DNA of 64,000 nt from the NCBI RefSeq assembly GCF_000745975.1, contig NZ_JQKJ01000003.1:124001-188000 (forward strand). Direction: 5' to 3'. The notes below the pieces were generated by a model, which saw only the letters and a program-made list of their open reading frames with translations, did not search any database and was not told the origin of the DNA. Shown in pieces: positions 28,436 through 37,088 of the stretch (its first letter is position 1; each line of letters opens with the position of its first letter). A program made the translations under genes and the position numbers. Source of the DNA: Desulfobacter vibrioformis DSM 8776 (GTDB lineage Bacteria > Desulfobacterota > Desulfobacteria > Desulfobacterales > Desulfobacteraceae).

Positions 28436-28996
28436 CTATTCCACTGAATAAACGCAAAGCCGCTGGGCAATCCGGTTCTGGTTGACGGCAGCGGCCCTTG
28501 TCGCAACAGGACTTTTGTTCTCGGAGATGATGAATTCAATATGGCCACACTCCTTGGTGATATCGGAAATGGCGTGATCAACATCGGCCTGGCTTGTGGT
28601 ATGGGCGAATTTCAGTCCCAGTTCCGCAGCCTTCTCCTTGAACGGGACCACATTTTTTCCGGCCTCATCCTTGAAATCGGCGAACAGCTCTTCCTGGCTG
28701 GTGGAAAAAAATGAGGTCACGTCATGGGTCAGATTGGCTGCATTTACCGCAATAATGCCGTAATCCATACGTTTGGCCATATCCAGGGCATAATCCACCA
28801 TCTCATCGGAAAACCGGCTTTCAAGGGTGGCAACCACCACATTTTTTCCCTGGTTTGCCCTGCATGATATGGTACACTCATCAATGCCGCCATCGGTGTT
28901 AACACAAGGCTGGGAAAACGTAATCTCCTTTTCCGTATTGCCGTGTCTTTTGCCAAGACTTAATAATCGGTCCTTTAATCCATTTAGCAACTGCAT
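28436..28996 (-). CDS. Universal-stress-protein-like domain protein
   Basis: A 187-residue cytoplasmic protein starting at the ATG at 28996, which has AAGGAGG upstream; the longer open frame covers the promoter region. The C-terminal two thirds fold like UspA (VVVATLESRFSDEMVDYALDMAKR, then MDYGIIAVNAANLT), with an additional long helix and VDHAISDITKECGHIEFIISE near the end. The usual nucleotide-binding GxxGxxGS is not visible. In sulfate reducers such proteins often lie beside SLC13 or TRAP transporters and may regulate them. First gene of the operon behind a sigma-54-like promoter. Confidence 0.75.
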   Translation of the reverse strand: MQLLNGLKDRLLSLGKRHGNTEKEITFSQPCVNTDGGIDECTISCRANQGKNVVVATLESRFSDEMVDYALDMAKRMDYGIIAVNAANLTHDVTSFFSTSQEELFADFKDEAGKNVVPFKEKAAELGLKFAHTTSQADVDHAISDITKECGHIEFIISENKSPVATRAAAVNQNRIAQRLCVYSVE

Positions 28997-29053
28997 ACTC
29001 AACTGTCCTCCTTTATAAATGTGTTGGGTTATCATCATCGTTGGAAAATAATG

Positions 29054-29069
29054 AGCAAGTTGCATACCA
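29054..29069 (-). promoter_or_regulatory. Putative sigma-54 promoter of the stress-protein/SLC13 operon
   Basis: The minus strand reads TGGTATGCAACTTGCT, matching TGGCACG-N4-TTGCW at TGG, A, G and TTGCT with correct GG-GC spacing. It lies 58 bases before the start ATG of the first gene. Assigned by pattern only. Confidence 0.6.
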
Positions 29070-29147
29070 GTTTTCCCAAATGGCCATAACAGCCTGCAGG
29101 GCAAGGCTTTTCGTAATCGGGGAGCCATTTGTACGTCCCTGGTTGTG

Positions 29148-29245
29148 TTGCATAATGCAATATTTTTGATGATTACTGCCCAAAGCCTTGCCCCATAGCG
29201 GTTTTCGGACATTGCAATTATCAATGTTTCTGTTGCACAATGAAA
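29148..29245. promoter_or_regulatory. Paired palindromes, possible enhancer sites
   Basis: TTGCATAATGCAA (29148-29160) is a perfect palindrome. A near copy TTGCACAATGAAA is at 29233-29245, 85 bases on, and CATTG/CAATG arms lie between at 29210-29226. They sit between two divergent sigma-54-like promoters, at the distance expected for NtrC-type activator sites. The gap 28997-29458 holds these sites and no gene. Confidence 0.5.
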
Positions 29246-29354
29246 CGATTTACATCCCATTTACCTGGTATTCTTATTCGGCCCGGCCCATAAATATAGG
29301 ATAAATTGGTTGGGAATAGACCATCAAAGGGACTTTAAAAGCCAAACAGGTATC

Positions 29355-29370
29355 AGGCATGGTATTTGCT
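29355..29370 (+). promoter_or_regulatory. Putative sigma-54 promoter of the receiver-Lon gene
   Basis: AGGCATGGTATTTGCT matches the -24/-12 consensus with GG and GC separated by ten bases. Transcription would begin near 29381, about 78 bases before the proposed GTG start. Confidence 0.6.
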
Positions 29371-29458
29371 GTTTGCTGACTGATTGCTATGCTGCACCAA
29401 TGCTGAAAACTTTAATGATTTTCAAATATTTTTAAATTTGAGAGAAAGGGCCGTCAGG

Positions 29459-31519
29459 GTGAAACGAATCTTTAAAAAAGAAGAAGAGACTCAGGTTGTT
29501 GATACAGGTGCAGAAGAAATTGCTGCGCTGCGCGAGGCCGTTCTGGACCAAAGAATTCCGGCCGAGGTTGAAAAAATCCTGCTCAAAGAGGTGGACCGGC
29601 TTGAAAAAATCAACCCGGCTTCGGCAGAGTACACCATAGGCCTCAACCATATCGACTATGTAACCACCCTGCCCTGGAACCGGTACACCCAGGATAATCT
29701 TGATATCCAGCGCGCGGAAAAAATTTTGGATTCGGACCATTATGGGCTTGACGAAATCAAGGAGAGAATTCTTGAGCACCTGGCGGTCCGGCAGATGAAG
29801 CTGTCCCGGAAAAACACCATTCTTGTGGTGGATGATGAGCAGATCACCCGGATGAACCTGGAGCATGTCCTGTCCAAGGAGGGCTATGAGGTCAGCACGG
29901 CCGACGGGGGCACCCAGGCCCTGGCGTTTTTAAAGGACAACACCGTGGATCTTGTGATCACGGATCTTAAAATGGACAAGATCGACGGCATGGCGCTTCT
30001 GGAACGTATAAAAGCCACAAGTCCGGCCACGGAGGTGATCATCATCTCCGGGTATGCCACGGTACTCACTGCCGTGGACGCCATCAAGCGGGGGTCCTTT
30101 CACTTTATTCCCAAACCCCTCAAACTTGATGACATCCGGGAAACCGTTAAAAAGGCCCTGGGTAAAAAAACAGGACTGGTGGAAGCCAAGGGGCCTGTGA
30201 TCTGCTTTGCCGGCCCTCCGGGCACGGGAAAGACCTCGCTTGGCCAGTCCATTGCCCAAAGCCTGGAACGCAAATTTGTCCGGATCTCCCTTGCCGGCCT
30301 AAAGGATGAGGCCGATATCAGGGGACACAGGCGCTCCTATGCCGGTGCCCTGGCCGGTCGGATCATCCAGGAGATCCGCCGGGCCGAATCCTTGAATCCC
30401 GTACTCATGCTTGATGAAATCGACAAGATCGGACAGGACTTCAAAGGGGACCCTGCAGCTGCCCTGCTTGAGGTGCTGGACCCCCAGCAGAACGCCAGGT
30501 TCATTGACCATTACCTGGACCTTCCCTTTGATCTTTCCAAGGTGATGTTCATTGCCACGGCCAATACGGTGGCAAGGATTCCCGGGCCTTTGCTGGACCG
30601 GTTTGAGGTGATCTCCATGTCCGGGTACACCATCGAAGAAAAAATCCATATTGCCGGACGCCACCTGATCCCCCGGGCCAAGGAGGATACAGGACTTTCG
30701 GGATTTGATCTTGAATTTACCCCCAATGCACTTTGCGCCATCATCAGGGAACACACCCGGGAGGCGGGGTTACGGGGCCTTGAACGTAAAATTTGTGCCA
30801 TCTGCCGCAAGGTTGCCCGGCAGTATCTCAATACGCCGGAGGGCTCCCGGCAGATAAAAATTGATAAAAACGCCGTGGAAAACCTTCTGGGCCCTGCCAG
30901 ATTTCACTATGAAATTGCAGGGGCCCGGGACCGGGTGGGGTGTGCCACAGGCCTTGCCTGGACAGAAAGCGGCGGGGAAATCATCTTTATTGAAACTACG
31001 CGGATGGTGGGCTCCGAACGTCTGATCCTCACCGGATATCTGGGAGAGATAATGAAGGAATCGGCCCAGGCCGCCTTAAGTTACATCCGCAGCCACACGG
31101 AACAGTTTGGCCTGGCCGCCGATTTTTTCCAGGGCCGGGATATCCACATTCATGTCCCTTCCGGGGCCATTCCCAAGGACGGGCCGTCAGCCGGGATGAC
31201 CATTGCCGTGGCACTGGTCTCTCTTTTAAAGGATATACCCTGTCCCCGGGATATGGCCATGACAGGTGAAGTGACCTTAAGCGGCAGAATCCTTCCGGTG
31301 GGCGGCATCCGGGAAAAACTGCTTGCAGCCAAAACCGCCGGAATCAAGACGATCATTTTTCCTGCCAAAAACCAGGCTGAAATTGCAGCCATGGATGACA
31401 CCCTCAAGCAGGGAATAAAGATATTTACCGCAGGTGAGCTCGACCAAGTGATCCGGCAGGTATTGGGTGTAACTGCCACTGATGTAGCGGCAGTTCCCAA
31501 TTTGTATTCAGCAGGTTAA
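29459..31519 (+). CDS. Lon-type AAA+ protease with an inserted receiver domain
   Basis: A 686-residue protein. It lacks the N-terminal LON substrate-binding domain but keeps the helical pre-AAA region (IGLNHIDYVTTLPWNRYTQD, HYGLDEIKERILEHLAV). There, exactly where normal Lon goes on to its ATPase, a complete receiver is inserted (ILVVDDEQ, acceptor Asp169 in VITDLKM, Thr/Ser in IIISGYA, Lys219 in PKPL). AAA+ (Walker A GPPGTGKTS, MLDEIDKIG) and the Lon protease domain with Ser577 (PKDGPSAGMT) and Lys620 (GGIREKLL) follow. Phosphorylation probably controls proteolysis. I start at GTG 29459 (VKRIFKK), which follows AGAAAGG; an ATG at 29384 adds 25 unconvincing residues. The stop overlaps the convergent hydrolase gene. 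Confidence 0.92.
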   Translation: MKRIFKKEEETQVVDTGAEEIAALREAVLDQRIPAEVEKILLKEVDRLEKINPASAEYTIGLNHIDYVTTLPWNRYTQDNLDIQRAEKILDSDHYGLDEIKERILEHLAVRQMKLSRKNTILVVDDEQITRMNLEHVLSKEGYEVSTADGGTQALAFLKDNTVDLVITDLKMDKIDGMALLERIKATSPATEVIIISGYATVLTAVDAIKRGSFHFIPKPLKLDDIRETVKKALGKKTGLVEAKGPVICFAGPPGTGKTSLGQSIAQSLERKFVRISLAGLKDEADIRGHRRSYAGALAGRIIQEIRRAESLNPVLMLDEIDKIGQDFKGDPAAALLEVLDPQQNARFIDHYLDLPFDLSKVMFIATANTVARIPGPLLDRFEVISMSGYTIEEKIHIAGRHLIPRAKEDTGLSGFDLEFTPNALCAIIREHTREAGLRGLERKICAICRKVARQYLNTPEGSRQIKIDKNAVENLLGPARFHYEIAGARDRVGCATGLAWTESGGEIIFIETTRMVGSERLILTGYLGEIMKESAQAALSYIRSHTEQFGLAADFFQGRDIHIHVPSGAIPKDGPSAGMTIAVALVSLLKDIPCPRDMAMTGEVTLSGRILPVGGIREKLLAAKTAGIKTIIFPAKNQAEIAAMDDTLKQGIKIFTAGELDQVIRQVLGVTATDVAAVPNLYSAG

Positions 31520-32262
31520 ATGCCGAGGGGATCGCCGCAAGCAAACCGGGGTTCATGTAAAGGGATAAGAATGTCCGCCTCTTTTTTTACCTGTGCCATG
31601 ATATCATAGGCCGAATAGACATCCACATGAGTGCCTGGCGGGATAAGGTCCATTTCCATGCCTTTGATTTCAGGCGGGGGATTGTAATTTTCTTCAATGA
31701 TGCAGAATCCGGTGATGGCAGCTTTGCCTTTGGGTGTATCAATGAATACGGTCAAGCCCCCTTTGGTGTGGACCGGCGTATGTTTGACACAGATGCCGTC
31801 AACAATGGGGCCGTCCTGCCTCACTATCCTGATCTGCCCGTTTTCCTCCACATCTTCGATATAATCTTCCAGGTACCGGTAATCCAGTGGGTGCGGGTTG
31901 TGGATGGATTCAAGTTCATGCGCATGCACGTAGAATATGGCGTTTTCACACTTATAGTCGTTTTCGCAATGATCGTTGTGCAGATGGGTATGGATGACAA
32001 TATCAATGTCTTCGGGTGAAAGCCCGTGTTTTTTTAAGCCCTGTTCAAAGGTATAGATCTTCCCGTTGATGGCTTTTTCCCTTTGCTCAGACAGAATGGG
32101 ATTCATTTCACCGGTATCCACCAGGATATTTTTGTCCCCGCCCTTGATGACAAAGCAGAAAATGGGAATGGTATAGGTCTCACCCTGACCGTACTGGTAG
32201 GTCATCATACTCTTATCAAATACTTTTGTCCCCATGGCAACGGGGTGGATAGTATAGGTCAT
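31516..32262 (-). CDS. Metallo-beta-lactamase-fold hydrolase (AHL-lactonase-like family)
   Basis: A 248-residue hydrolase. The zinc motif HTHLHNDHC is at about residues 91-99, with later ligands in TPVHTKGGL, the Asp/Cys region TGFCIIEENY and LIPLHEPRF. The layout matches the N-acyl homoserine lactonase family of the fold, but members include many non-lactonases, and no quorum-sensing genes are nearby. It converges on the Lon gene with a 4-base overlap. Substrate unknown. Confidence 0.82.
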   Translation of the reverse strand: MTYTIHPVAMGTKVFDKSMMTYQYGQGETYTIPIFCFVIKGGDKNILVDTGEMNPILSEQREKAINGKIYTFEQGLKKHGLSPEDIDIVIHTHLHNDHCENDYKCENAIFYVHAHELESIHNPHPLDYRYLEDYIEDVEENGQIRIVRQDGPIVDGICVKHTPVHTKGGLTVFIDTPKGKAAITGFCIIEENYNPPPEIKGMEMDLIPPGTHVDVYSAYDIMAQVKKEADILIPLHEPRFACGDPLGI

Positions 32263-32291
32263 TGTATTCCTTAATGCTACGAGATTGGCCT

Positions 32292-34280
32292 TCAGGCACT
32301 AAATACAGATTCAATTTTTTCCGACAGTTTGGCAATGTCAAAGGGTTTTAACAAAAAATCCCTGCACCCGTTGTCGATCATCTGCCGGATCTCCTTTTTC
32401 TGGGCAAGCCCGGAACTGACCAGCACCCGGATATCAGGATTCATCTGCCGCACAGCTTCATAGGTCTGGAGCCCGTCCATGCCGGGCATAACAACATCCA
32501 AAATCATCAGGTCAATGCCTTTGACATCATTTTGAACCACAGACACGGCCTGGGCCCCTGTACCGGCAACAAGAACCTCATAGCCAAGGGTTTCAAGCAT
32601 CTCCTTGCAGACTTCTATCACCCCTTTTTCATCATCCACGAGAAGCACCCGGCCCTTGCCCGAAATAAGACGGTCTTCATTTTCCGCCAAAGGCCGGACA
32701 TGATCCGGGGACGCCAGATCATGTGCAGCAGGCAGAAAAAACATGAATACACTGCCCTTTCCGGGAGAGGATTCGACATGAAAGGTGCCCTTGTGGGCTT
32801 TGATGATCCCGTATGCTGTCGATAGTCCCAGGCCGGTTCCCCGCCCCCGGGCCTTGGTTGTAAAAAAGGGATCAAATATGCGGGAAAGGGTCTCCTTGTC
32901 CATACCCGTGCCGGTGTCTTCCACACAGACTTTGATATAATCCCCGGCCTGGCTCAGTCCGATTTTTTGGGCCTGCCGGATATCCATGACCATGTTTTGG
33001 GATTTCACCACAATCCGGCCGCCTCTGGGCATGGCATGCCAGGCATTGACAAACAGGTTCATAAGCACCTGCTTGATCTGAATTTCATCGACCCTTATCG
33101 GCCACAAATCCTTATCCAGTTCCTGGCGGATGATGATATCTTTTCTGGTGCGGCCGAACATTTTGGCGGAGGTCTTAAGCAGATAATTTATATTCAGGGT
33201 GGTGGCTGCCTGCCTGCTGTTTTTCCGGGAAAAATCCAAAAGTTGACGCGCCATTTCCGCACCATTGTAAATATATTCGTCAATATTGGACAGCCGTTTA
33301 TATTCCTCTGATTCACTGTTGAACCGGCTTTTAACAAGGGAAGCATACCCTTGTATGCCCATAAGAATATTATTAAAATCATGGGCAATGCCGCCGGCAA
33401 GTGTACCGATGGCTTCCATTTTCTGGGCCTGACGAAGCTGGTCCTCAAGCCGTATACGATCGGTGACATCCCTGGCCACAGCATAAATACCCTTGAAATT
33501 CTGGGCGGATTCGGTATCTGGCGGGGTAAGAAGAGAGGCCTTCATCTCCATGAATGCAAAGGTGGAATAAGGATCATATCTGTTTTCCCCGGCACCGGCT
33601 TTTTTAAAACGCAGGTTCAGCGCAATGCTGCCACCAGGGGACAGATCCCGGGTGGGCGGTCCGCCGGTCTGAAACAGTCGAGACAGTTTGCCGCGGTCAT
33701 CCTCATGGAGAATCGCGTCAAACGAACTGCCTTTCAACTCCTGGGGCAAATACCCCAGAAGGATTTCAAACTGCTGATTGGCAAAAGAAAAACAAAAATT
33801 TTCATCCAGGGTGAAAATCAGATCCGGTGAATTGTCAACCATGTACTGGTATTTTTTTTCCGAGGCATCAAGGCGGGCCGCGTAGAATCTTTTCTCAGCA
33901 ATCAGATTTCGCTGGGCAATCCCGTTTTGAACGGTTTTAATCAGATCAGCAAATTCAAAGGGTTTTTTCAGGTAATCCCAGGCACCCTGTTTCAGGGCAG
34001 AGACCGCAGAAGCCACGGAAGCGAATCCGGTCATGATGATGACAACGACTTCGGGATCCAGTTCAAACATCCTGGCCATGGCCTCATATCCATCCATGCC
34101 GGGCATGGATATATCCATCAGAACCAGGTCAAACTTCTGTGTATTGAACAAGGTGACTGCCTGTAGGCCGTCACAAGCACAAAAGACGCTGTACCCTTCC
34201 CTGGTCAGGCATCTGGCAATGCTTTTAACCATCCGTTCTTCATCATCAACAACCAGAATCTGTTCAGATCTCATACTCAA
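32292..34280 (-). CDS. Cytoplasmic hybrid histidine kinase, REC-PAS-kinase-REC
   Basis: A 662-residue soluble hybrid. The first receiver (LVVDDEE, Asp in LVLMDISMP, Lys in LKKPFEF) precedes a PAS domain (KYQYMVDNSPDLIFTLD). HisKA (LAGGIAHDFNNILMGI), an ATPase domain (NLFVNAWHAM, DTGTGM, GTGLGLSTAYGI) and a second receiver (VLLVDDEKG, LMILDVVMP, LLKPFDI) follow. No membrane helix is present, so the input is probably another kinase acting on the first receiver. An ATG six bases inside the annotated start is possible. It is divergent from trmO. Confidence 0.93.
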   Translation of the reverse strand: MSMRSEQILVVDDEERMVKSIARCLTREGYSVFCACDGLQAVTLFNTQKFDLVLMDISMPGMDGYEAMARMFELDPEVVVIIMTGFASVASAVSALKQGAWDYLKKPFEFADLIKTVQNGIAQRNLIAEKRFYAARLDASEKKYQYMVDNSPDLIFTLDENFCFSFANQQFEILLGYLPQELKGSSFDAILHEDDRGKLSRLFQTGGPPTRDLSPGGSIALNLRFKKAGAGENRYDPYSTFAFMEMKASLLTPPDTESAQNFKGIYAVARDVTDRIRLEDQLRQAQKMEAIGTLAGGIAHDFNNILMGIQGYASLVKSRFNSESEEYKRLSNIDEYIYNGAEMARQLLDFSRKNSRQAATTLNINYLLKTSAKMFGRTRKDIIIRQELDKDLWPIRVDEIQIKQVLMNLFVNAWHAMPRGGRIVVKSQNMVMDIRQAQKIGLSQAGDYIKVCVEDTGTGMDKETLSRIFDPFFTTKARGRGTGLGLSTAYGIIKAHKGTFHVESSPGKGSVFMFFLPAAHDLASPDHVRPLAENEDRLISGKGRVLLVDDEKGVIEVCKEMLETLGYEVLVAGTGAQAVSVVQNDVKGIDLMILDVVMPGMDGLQTYEAVRQMNPDIRVLVSSGLAQKKEIRQMIDNGCRDFLLKPFDIAKLSEKIESVFSA

Positions 34281-34534
34281 GTGAGTCTATCATGCTTCAG
34301 GCAGTGCCTCCTGCACATTTGCACATTAACATGGTGTATTCCCATGGGATTTAGCATTATTTTCCCGGTCCCAGCGTATCCGGCAACTTTCACCTGTATA
34401 GGATGAAGGCAGTTAAAATGTCAACCTGAACGCTTAAAAACCTTGACAAAAATGACCTCCCGGCGTTTATAAATACAGGAAAGGGTTGCGACGCCCCATT
34501 GCCCGAAAACAGGCTCAACCAATGGAAGGAAGAT

Positions 34535-35083
34535 ATGGATACTGATCAACAAAATGCCCGGCCCCCAATGGTGTTGAATCCGGTGGGGGTTGTGCGAAGC
34601 CCGTTTAAAGCCCCCATGCTCATGGCTAAGGATTCCGGATTGTCCCTTGAACTGCGCATGGAAAAAGTCAAGGAACACCATGGCCAGGTGAAATCAGGCA
34701 TCAGCGAACTGGTCCTTGATAAACAATGGGAAGCGCTTTTAGACGGCGTTGAAGGATTTTCCCATATCCTGGTGCTGTACTGGCCCCATTTGCTAGATCC
34801 TTGCCGGCGCAATCTTAAAAAAGTACATCCCATGGGCAGAAAAGACCTGCCTGAACAGGGTATATTTGCCACGTGCAGCCCGGCCCGGCCCAACCCGGTG
34901 CTGGTCACAGCCGTGGCGTTGAAAGAACGCAAGGGCAATGTACTCACCGTACAGGGATTAGAGGCCGTGGACGGCAGCCCCATCATTGATATCAAGCCCT
35001 ATTCCCAGAACTATATGACCATTGGGGCGCTGAAAAATCCGGACTGGATGACGCAAATTCTCAACGAACTGGACGAGGATTAA
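34535..35083 (+). CDS. trmO: tRNA m6t6A37 methyltransferase TrmO (YaeB/TsaA family)
   Basis: A 182-residue TsaA-like beta-barrel enzyme. Family signatures are NPVGVVRSPFKAP, FATCSPARPNPVLVTAV and LEAVDGSPIIDIKPY. TrmO adds a methyl group to N6 of t6A37 in tRNA-Thr using SAM. The ATG at 34535 follows GGAAGGA; an earlier ATG at 34499 adds 12 residues. The member is shorter than E. coli TrmO (235) and lacks its C-terminal domain, as in many archaeal-type members, so the exact tRNA substrate is uncertain. Confidence 0.8.
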   Translation: MDTDQQNARPPMVLNPVGVVRSPFKAPMLMAKDSGLSLELRMEKVKEHHGQVKSGISELVLDKQWEALLDGVEGFSHILVLYWPHLLDPCRRNLKKVHPMGRKDLPEQGIFATCSPARPNPVLVTAVALKERKGNVLTVQGLEAVDGSPIIDIKPYSQNYMTIGALKNPDWMTQILNELDED

Positions 35084-35084
35084 A

Positions 35085-35209
35085 CCCAATGTCATAAAGT
35101 TAAGAATCTTTCAGATTAAAAACACGAAGTTTAGTACGCTAATATCTTCGTGAACTTCGTGTTCTTCGTGGTAAAATAAAATCTCAATGCTTAAGTTTAT
35201 GACATTGGG
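35085..35209. repeat. 125-bp element with 14-bp terminal inverted repeats, family B copy 2
   Basis: CCCAATGTCATAAA (35085-35098) is repeated inverted at 35196-35209. Inside, ACACGAAG (35122 onward) and CTTCGTGTTCTTCGTGGT form further palindromic arms, and GGTAAAATAAAAT matches the element at 21552-21648. It fills the gap between trmO and the DsrE gene, and looks like a small palindromic mobile element. Confidence 0.7.
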
Positions 35210-35321
35210 ATTAAACCTGTCCCGAAAATGAATTGGGCTTTTCTTGTTTGGCCTGATAAAAAGAGTAAAAAGCGGATCATTTTTTCCGCAATCCTCACAC
35301 ACTGATACAGGAGAAAAAATC

Positions 35322-35672
35322 ATGGCTAATTTTTTGTTTGTTCTCAGCAAGGATAATAACGAGTCTGCCACAAGATGTTTCCAGTTTGCCAAAATTGCCC
35401 ATTCAAAAGGGCATCATGTGGATATGTTTTTCATTGACGGCGGTGTCATGTGGGCCAATAAAGACAGGGACCTGACCATCAAAACCGACACAGGTGACTG
35501 CCCTGCCGATTACCTGCCCTATCTTGTGGAAAATGAAGTCACCACAGGTATCTGTACCCCATGCGCGAAAAACCGCGGCCTTGATGAAGCCGGTTTTTTC
35601 ACCAATATGCAGCTGGACGGCGGCCCCCATCTTATTGATATGGCAGCAGAGGCAAAGGTATTTAACTTCTAA
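35322..35672 (+). CDS. DsrE/DsrF-like sulfur-relay family protein
   Basis: A 116-residue protein of the DsrEFH fold. It starts at the ATG at 35322, with GGAG eight bases before; the longer frame has no support. FLFVLSKDNNESATRCFQFA is the first beta-alpha unit. Cysteines in GDCPADYL and GICTPCAKNRG are candidates for persulfide carriage, as in DsrE and TusD. Family members pass sulfur between proteins in dissimilatory sulfur metabolism or tRNA thiolation. No dsr genes are next to it; a second DsrE-like gene is at 62019. Confidence 0.8.
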   Translation: MANFLFVLSKDNNESATRCFQFAKIAHSKGHHVDMFFIDGGVMWANKDRDLTIKTDTGDCPADYLPYLVENEVTTGICTPCAKNRGLDEAGFFTNMQLDGGPHLIDMAAEAKVFNF

Positions 35673-35680
35673 CGCGTCGC

Positions 35681-36664
35681 TCAAACACGGATTTTTTTCA
35701 GATCCAGTTTTGAAAGATCGCTGAGCAGGCCCTTTGCCCCGGCATAGGGCTTCCCTGTCCCGGAACACGGCCCAGAGGATGAAGAAAACCGCATCAGGAT
35801 ACCGTTGAGATCATCCGGGATATAGGGAAACAGTTTTTGAAGGTTCATGACCCGGTGGGAATACATCAGGGACATATCCCCAGATTCCAGGCCGGACTTG
35901 AAATCCGGATACGCCCCGGGCGTGGTACGGATATTTTCTATGGAATGGCGGCCTTTTCCCACCACCTGCTGCAGCACATTGCCCAGACAGAATACATCCA
36001 TGTCAGGGCCGTCCATATCGTAATCAAAATCAATCCAGGCCAGCGCTTTAAGGGGACCCGTCCACAGCAGGTGATCGGCCCGGATATCCCCGTGGTGCTG
36101 CCCCTGTTCATGAAGATGCACAATGGCTGCCACACTTTCCAGAAATCTGTCCATGACTTTGGGGAACAGGGTGTTGAAATATTCCCTGTGGGACAGGTCA
36201 AGATCGCGAAGATACTGGTAAAGGGACGGGCCGGGAACAATGTCCAGTATCCGGACCAGATTGCCGGCGCTGTCCCTGGCCTGCCGGCCCTGCATGAAAT
36301 TGGGGTGGCCCTGGGTGGCGGACAATACGTCTGCTTCCTTTTCCGGGCTCCTGATGCAGTTAAATGACAAGGGCCCGATGCGGCCTTTGAATGTCTCCCG
36401 GAACACCAGCTTTATAATCTTGCGGGTATTGCTGCCAAGATCCAGGGCCTTTTTCACCCAGAACTTAGGCTGGTCGTCAATGCCGAACCGCCCCTCCCTG
36501 GCATTGCTGTAAACCCAGTAATCGCTGTCTCCCAGCCGCACCACATCTCCCGGATTAATAAACATAAACTCTGTGGTATCTTTAAAGATCCGGGGTGGTC
36601 TCCGGATGTCCCTGCCTGTAAGCTGCCGGATTCTCTCCAGCAGATCCGGTCCCTGATATCCCAT
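35681..36664 (-). CDS. Protein-kinase-like phosphotransferase
   Basis: A 327-residue soluble kinase-fold protein. The catalytic loop is HGDIRADHLL, with Asp in the HxD position, and the metal-binding DFD is in WIDFDYD, replacing DFG. A likely ATP lysine is in IIKLVFRE. An unusual N-terminal part (residues 1-75) resembles none I know, and a CSGTGKPYAGAKGLL helix lies near the end. It could be a serine/threonine kinase or a small-molecule kinase of the aminoglycoside type; the HGDxRxxH loop favours a protein or sugar substrate equally. Converges on the DsrE gene with 8 bases between them. Confidence 0.72.
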   Translation of the reverse strand: MGYQGPDLLERIRQLTGRDIRRPPRIFKDTTEFMFINPGDVVRLGDSDYWVYSNAREGRFGIDDQPKFWVKKALDLGSNTRKIIKLVFRETFKGRIGPLSFNCIRSPEKEADVLSATQGHPNFMQGRQARDSAGNLVRILDIVPGPSLYQYLRDLDLSHREYFNTLFPKVMDRFLESVAAIVHLHEQGQHHGDIRADHLLWTGPLKALAWIDFDYDMDGPDMDVFCLGNVLQQVVGKGRHSIENIRTTPGAYPDFKSGLESGDMSLMYSHRVMNLQKLFPYIPDDLNGILMRFSSSSGPCSGTGKPYAGAKGLLSDLSKLDLKKIRV

Positions 36665-36692
36665 GGCCCCTCCTGTTTATCCGTAAATGCGT

Positions 36693-36724
36693 CAACCAGT
36701 CAATCAGTCACCCAGTCAATCAGA
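36693..36724. repeat. Four tandem 8-bp repeats
   Basis: CAACCAGT, CAATCAGT, CACCCAGT and CAATCAGA follow each other with no spacing. They lie upstream of the kinase-like gene, in the 424-base gap before tetR. That gap also holds a plus-strand frame ending near 36960 (GGISETAKEVITRYS) which may be a gene remnant, and the tetR promoter. Confidence 0.6.
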
Positions 36725-36965
36725 TATTAGCAACTCCCATGCCAGAACACATGTCCTGGCAGAACAGGCGCCATGCCGATCTTAACGTCCTAATTTTACG
36801 AGTATTTTACCCTGATCTCTTTTATTTTCCGAGAGACCGGATAAGAACATGATGCCGGAAAAAAAACCGGCGGTCTGTCCGCTTTTTTTACGTTGTTCTC
36901 AGATCCTGCCTGGGCGGCATAAGCGAAACTGCCAAGGAGGTCATCACCCGGTATTCTTAATCTCC

Positions 36966-36994
36966 TTGACAAAAATCATACCATTCAGTATGTT
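36966..36994 (+). promoter_or_regulatory. Sigma-70 promoter with palindromic operator for the TetR gene
   Basis: TTGACA (36966-36971), a 17-base spacer and TATGTT (36989-36994) form a near-ideal promoter. The spacer and -10 contain CATAC-CATTCA-GTATG, a 5-bp-arm palindrome (36977-36992), a natural place for autorepression by the TetR-family product encoded downstream. Confidence 0.65.
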
Positions 36995-37088
36995 TTGTTT
37001 TATATCCGGGTCTTATTAAGACCTGTCAATGGAGAATCATACTGTTGAGTGCGTTTTTTTTAACGATATAATAGCAGGCCAGGTACCC

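Noticed and set aside
31516-32262. Quorum-quenching lactonase
   Set aside because: The fold fits, but no AHL genes are near and the family is broad, so only the fold is claimed.
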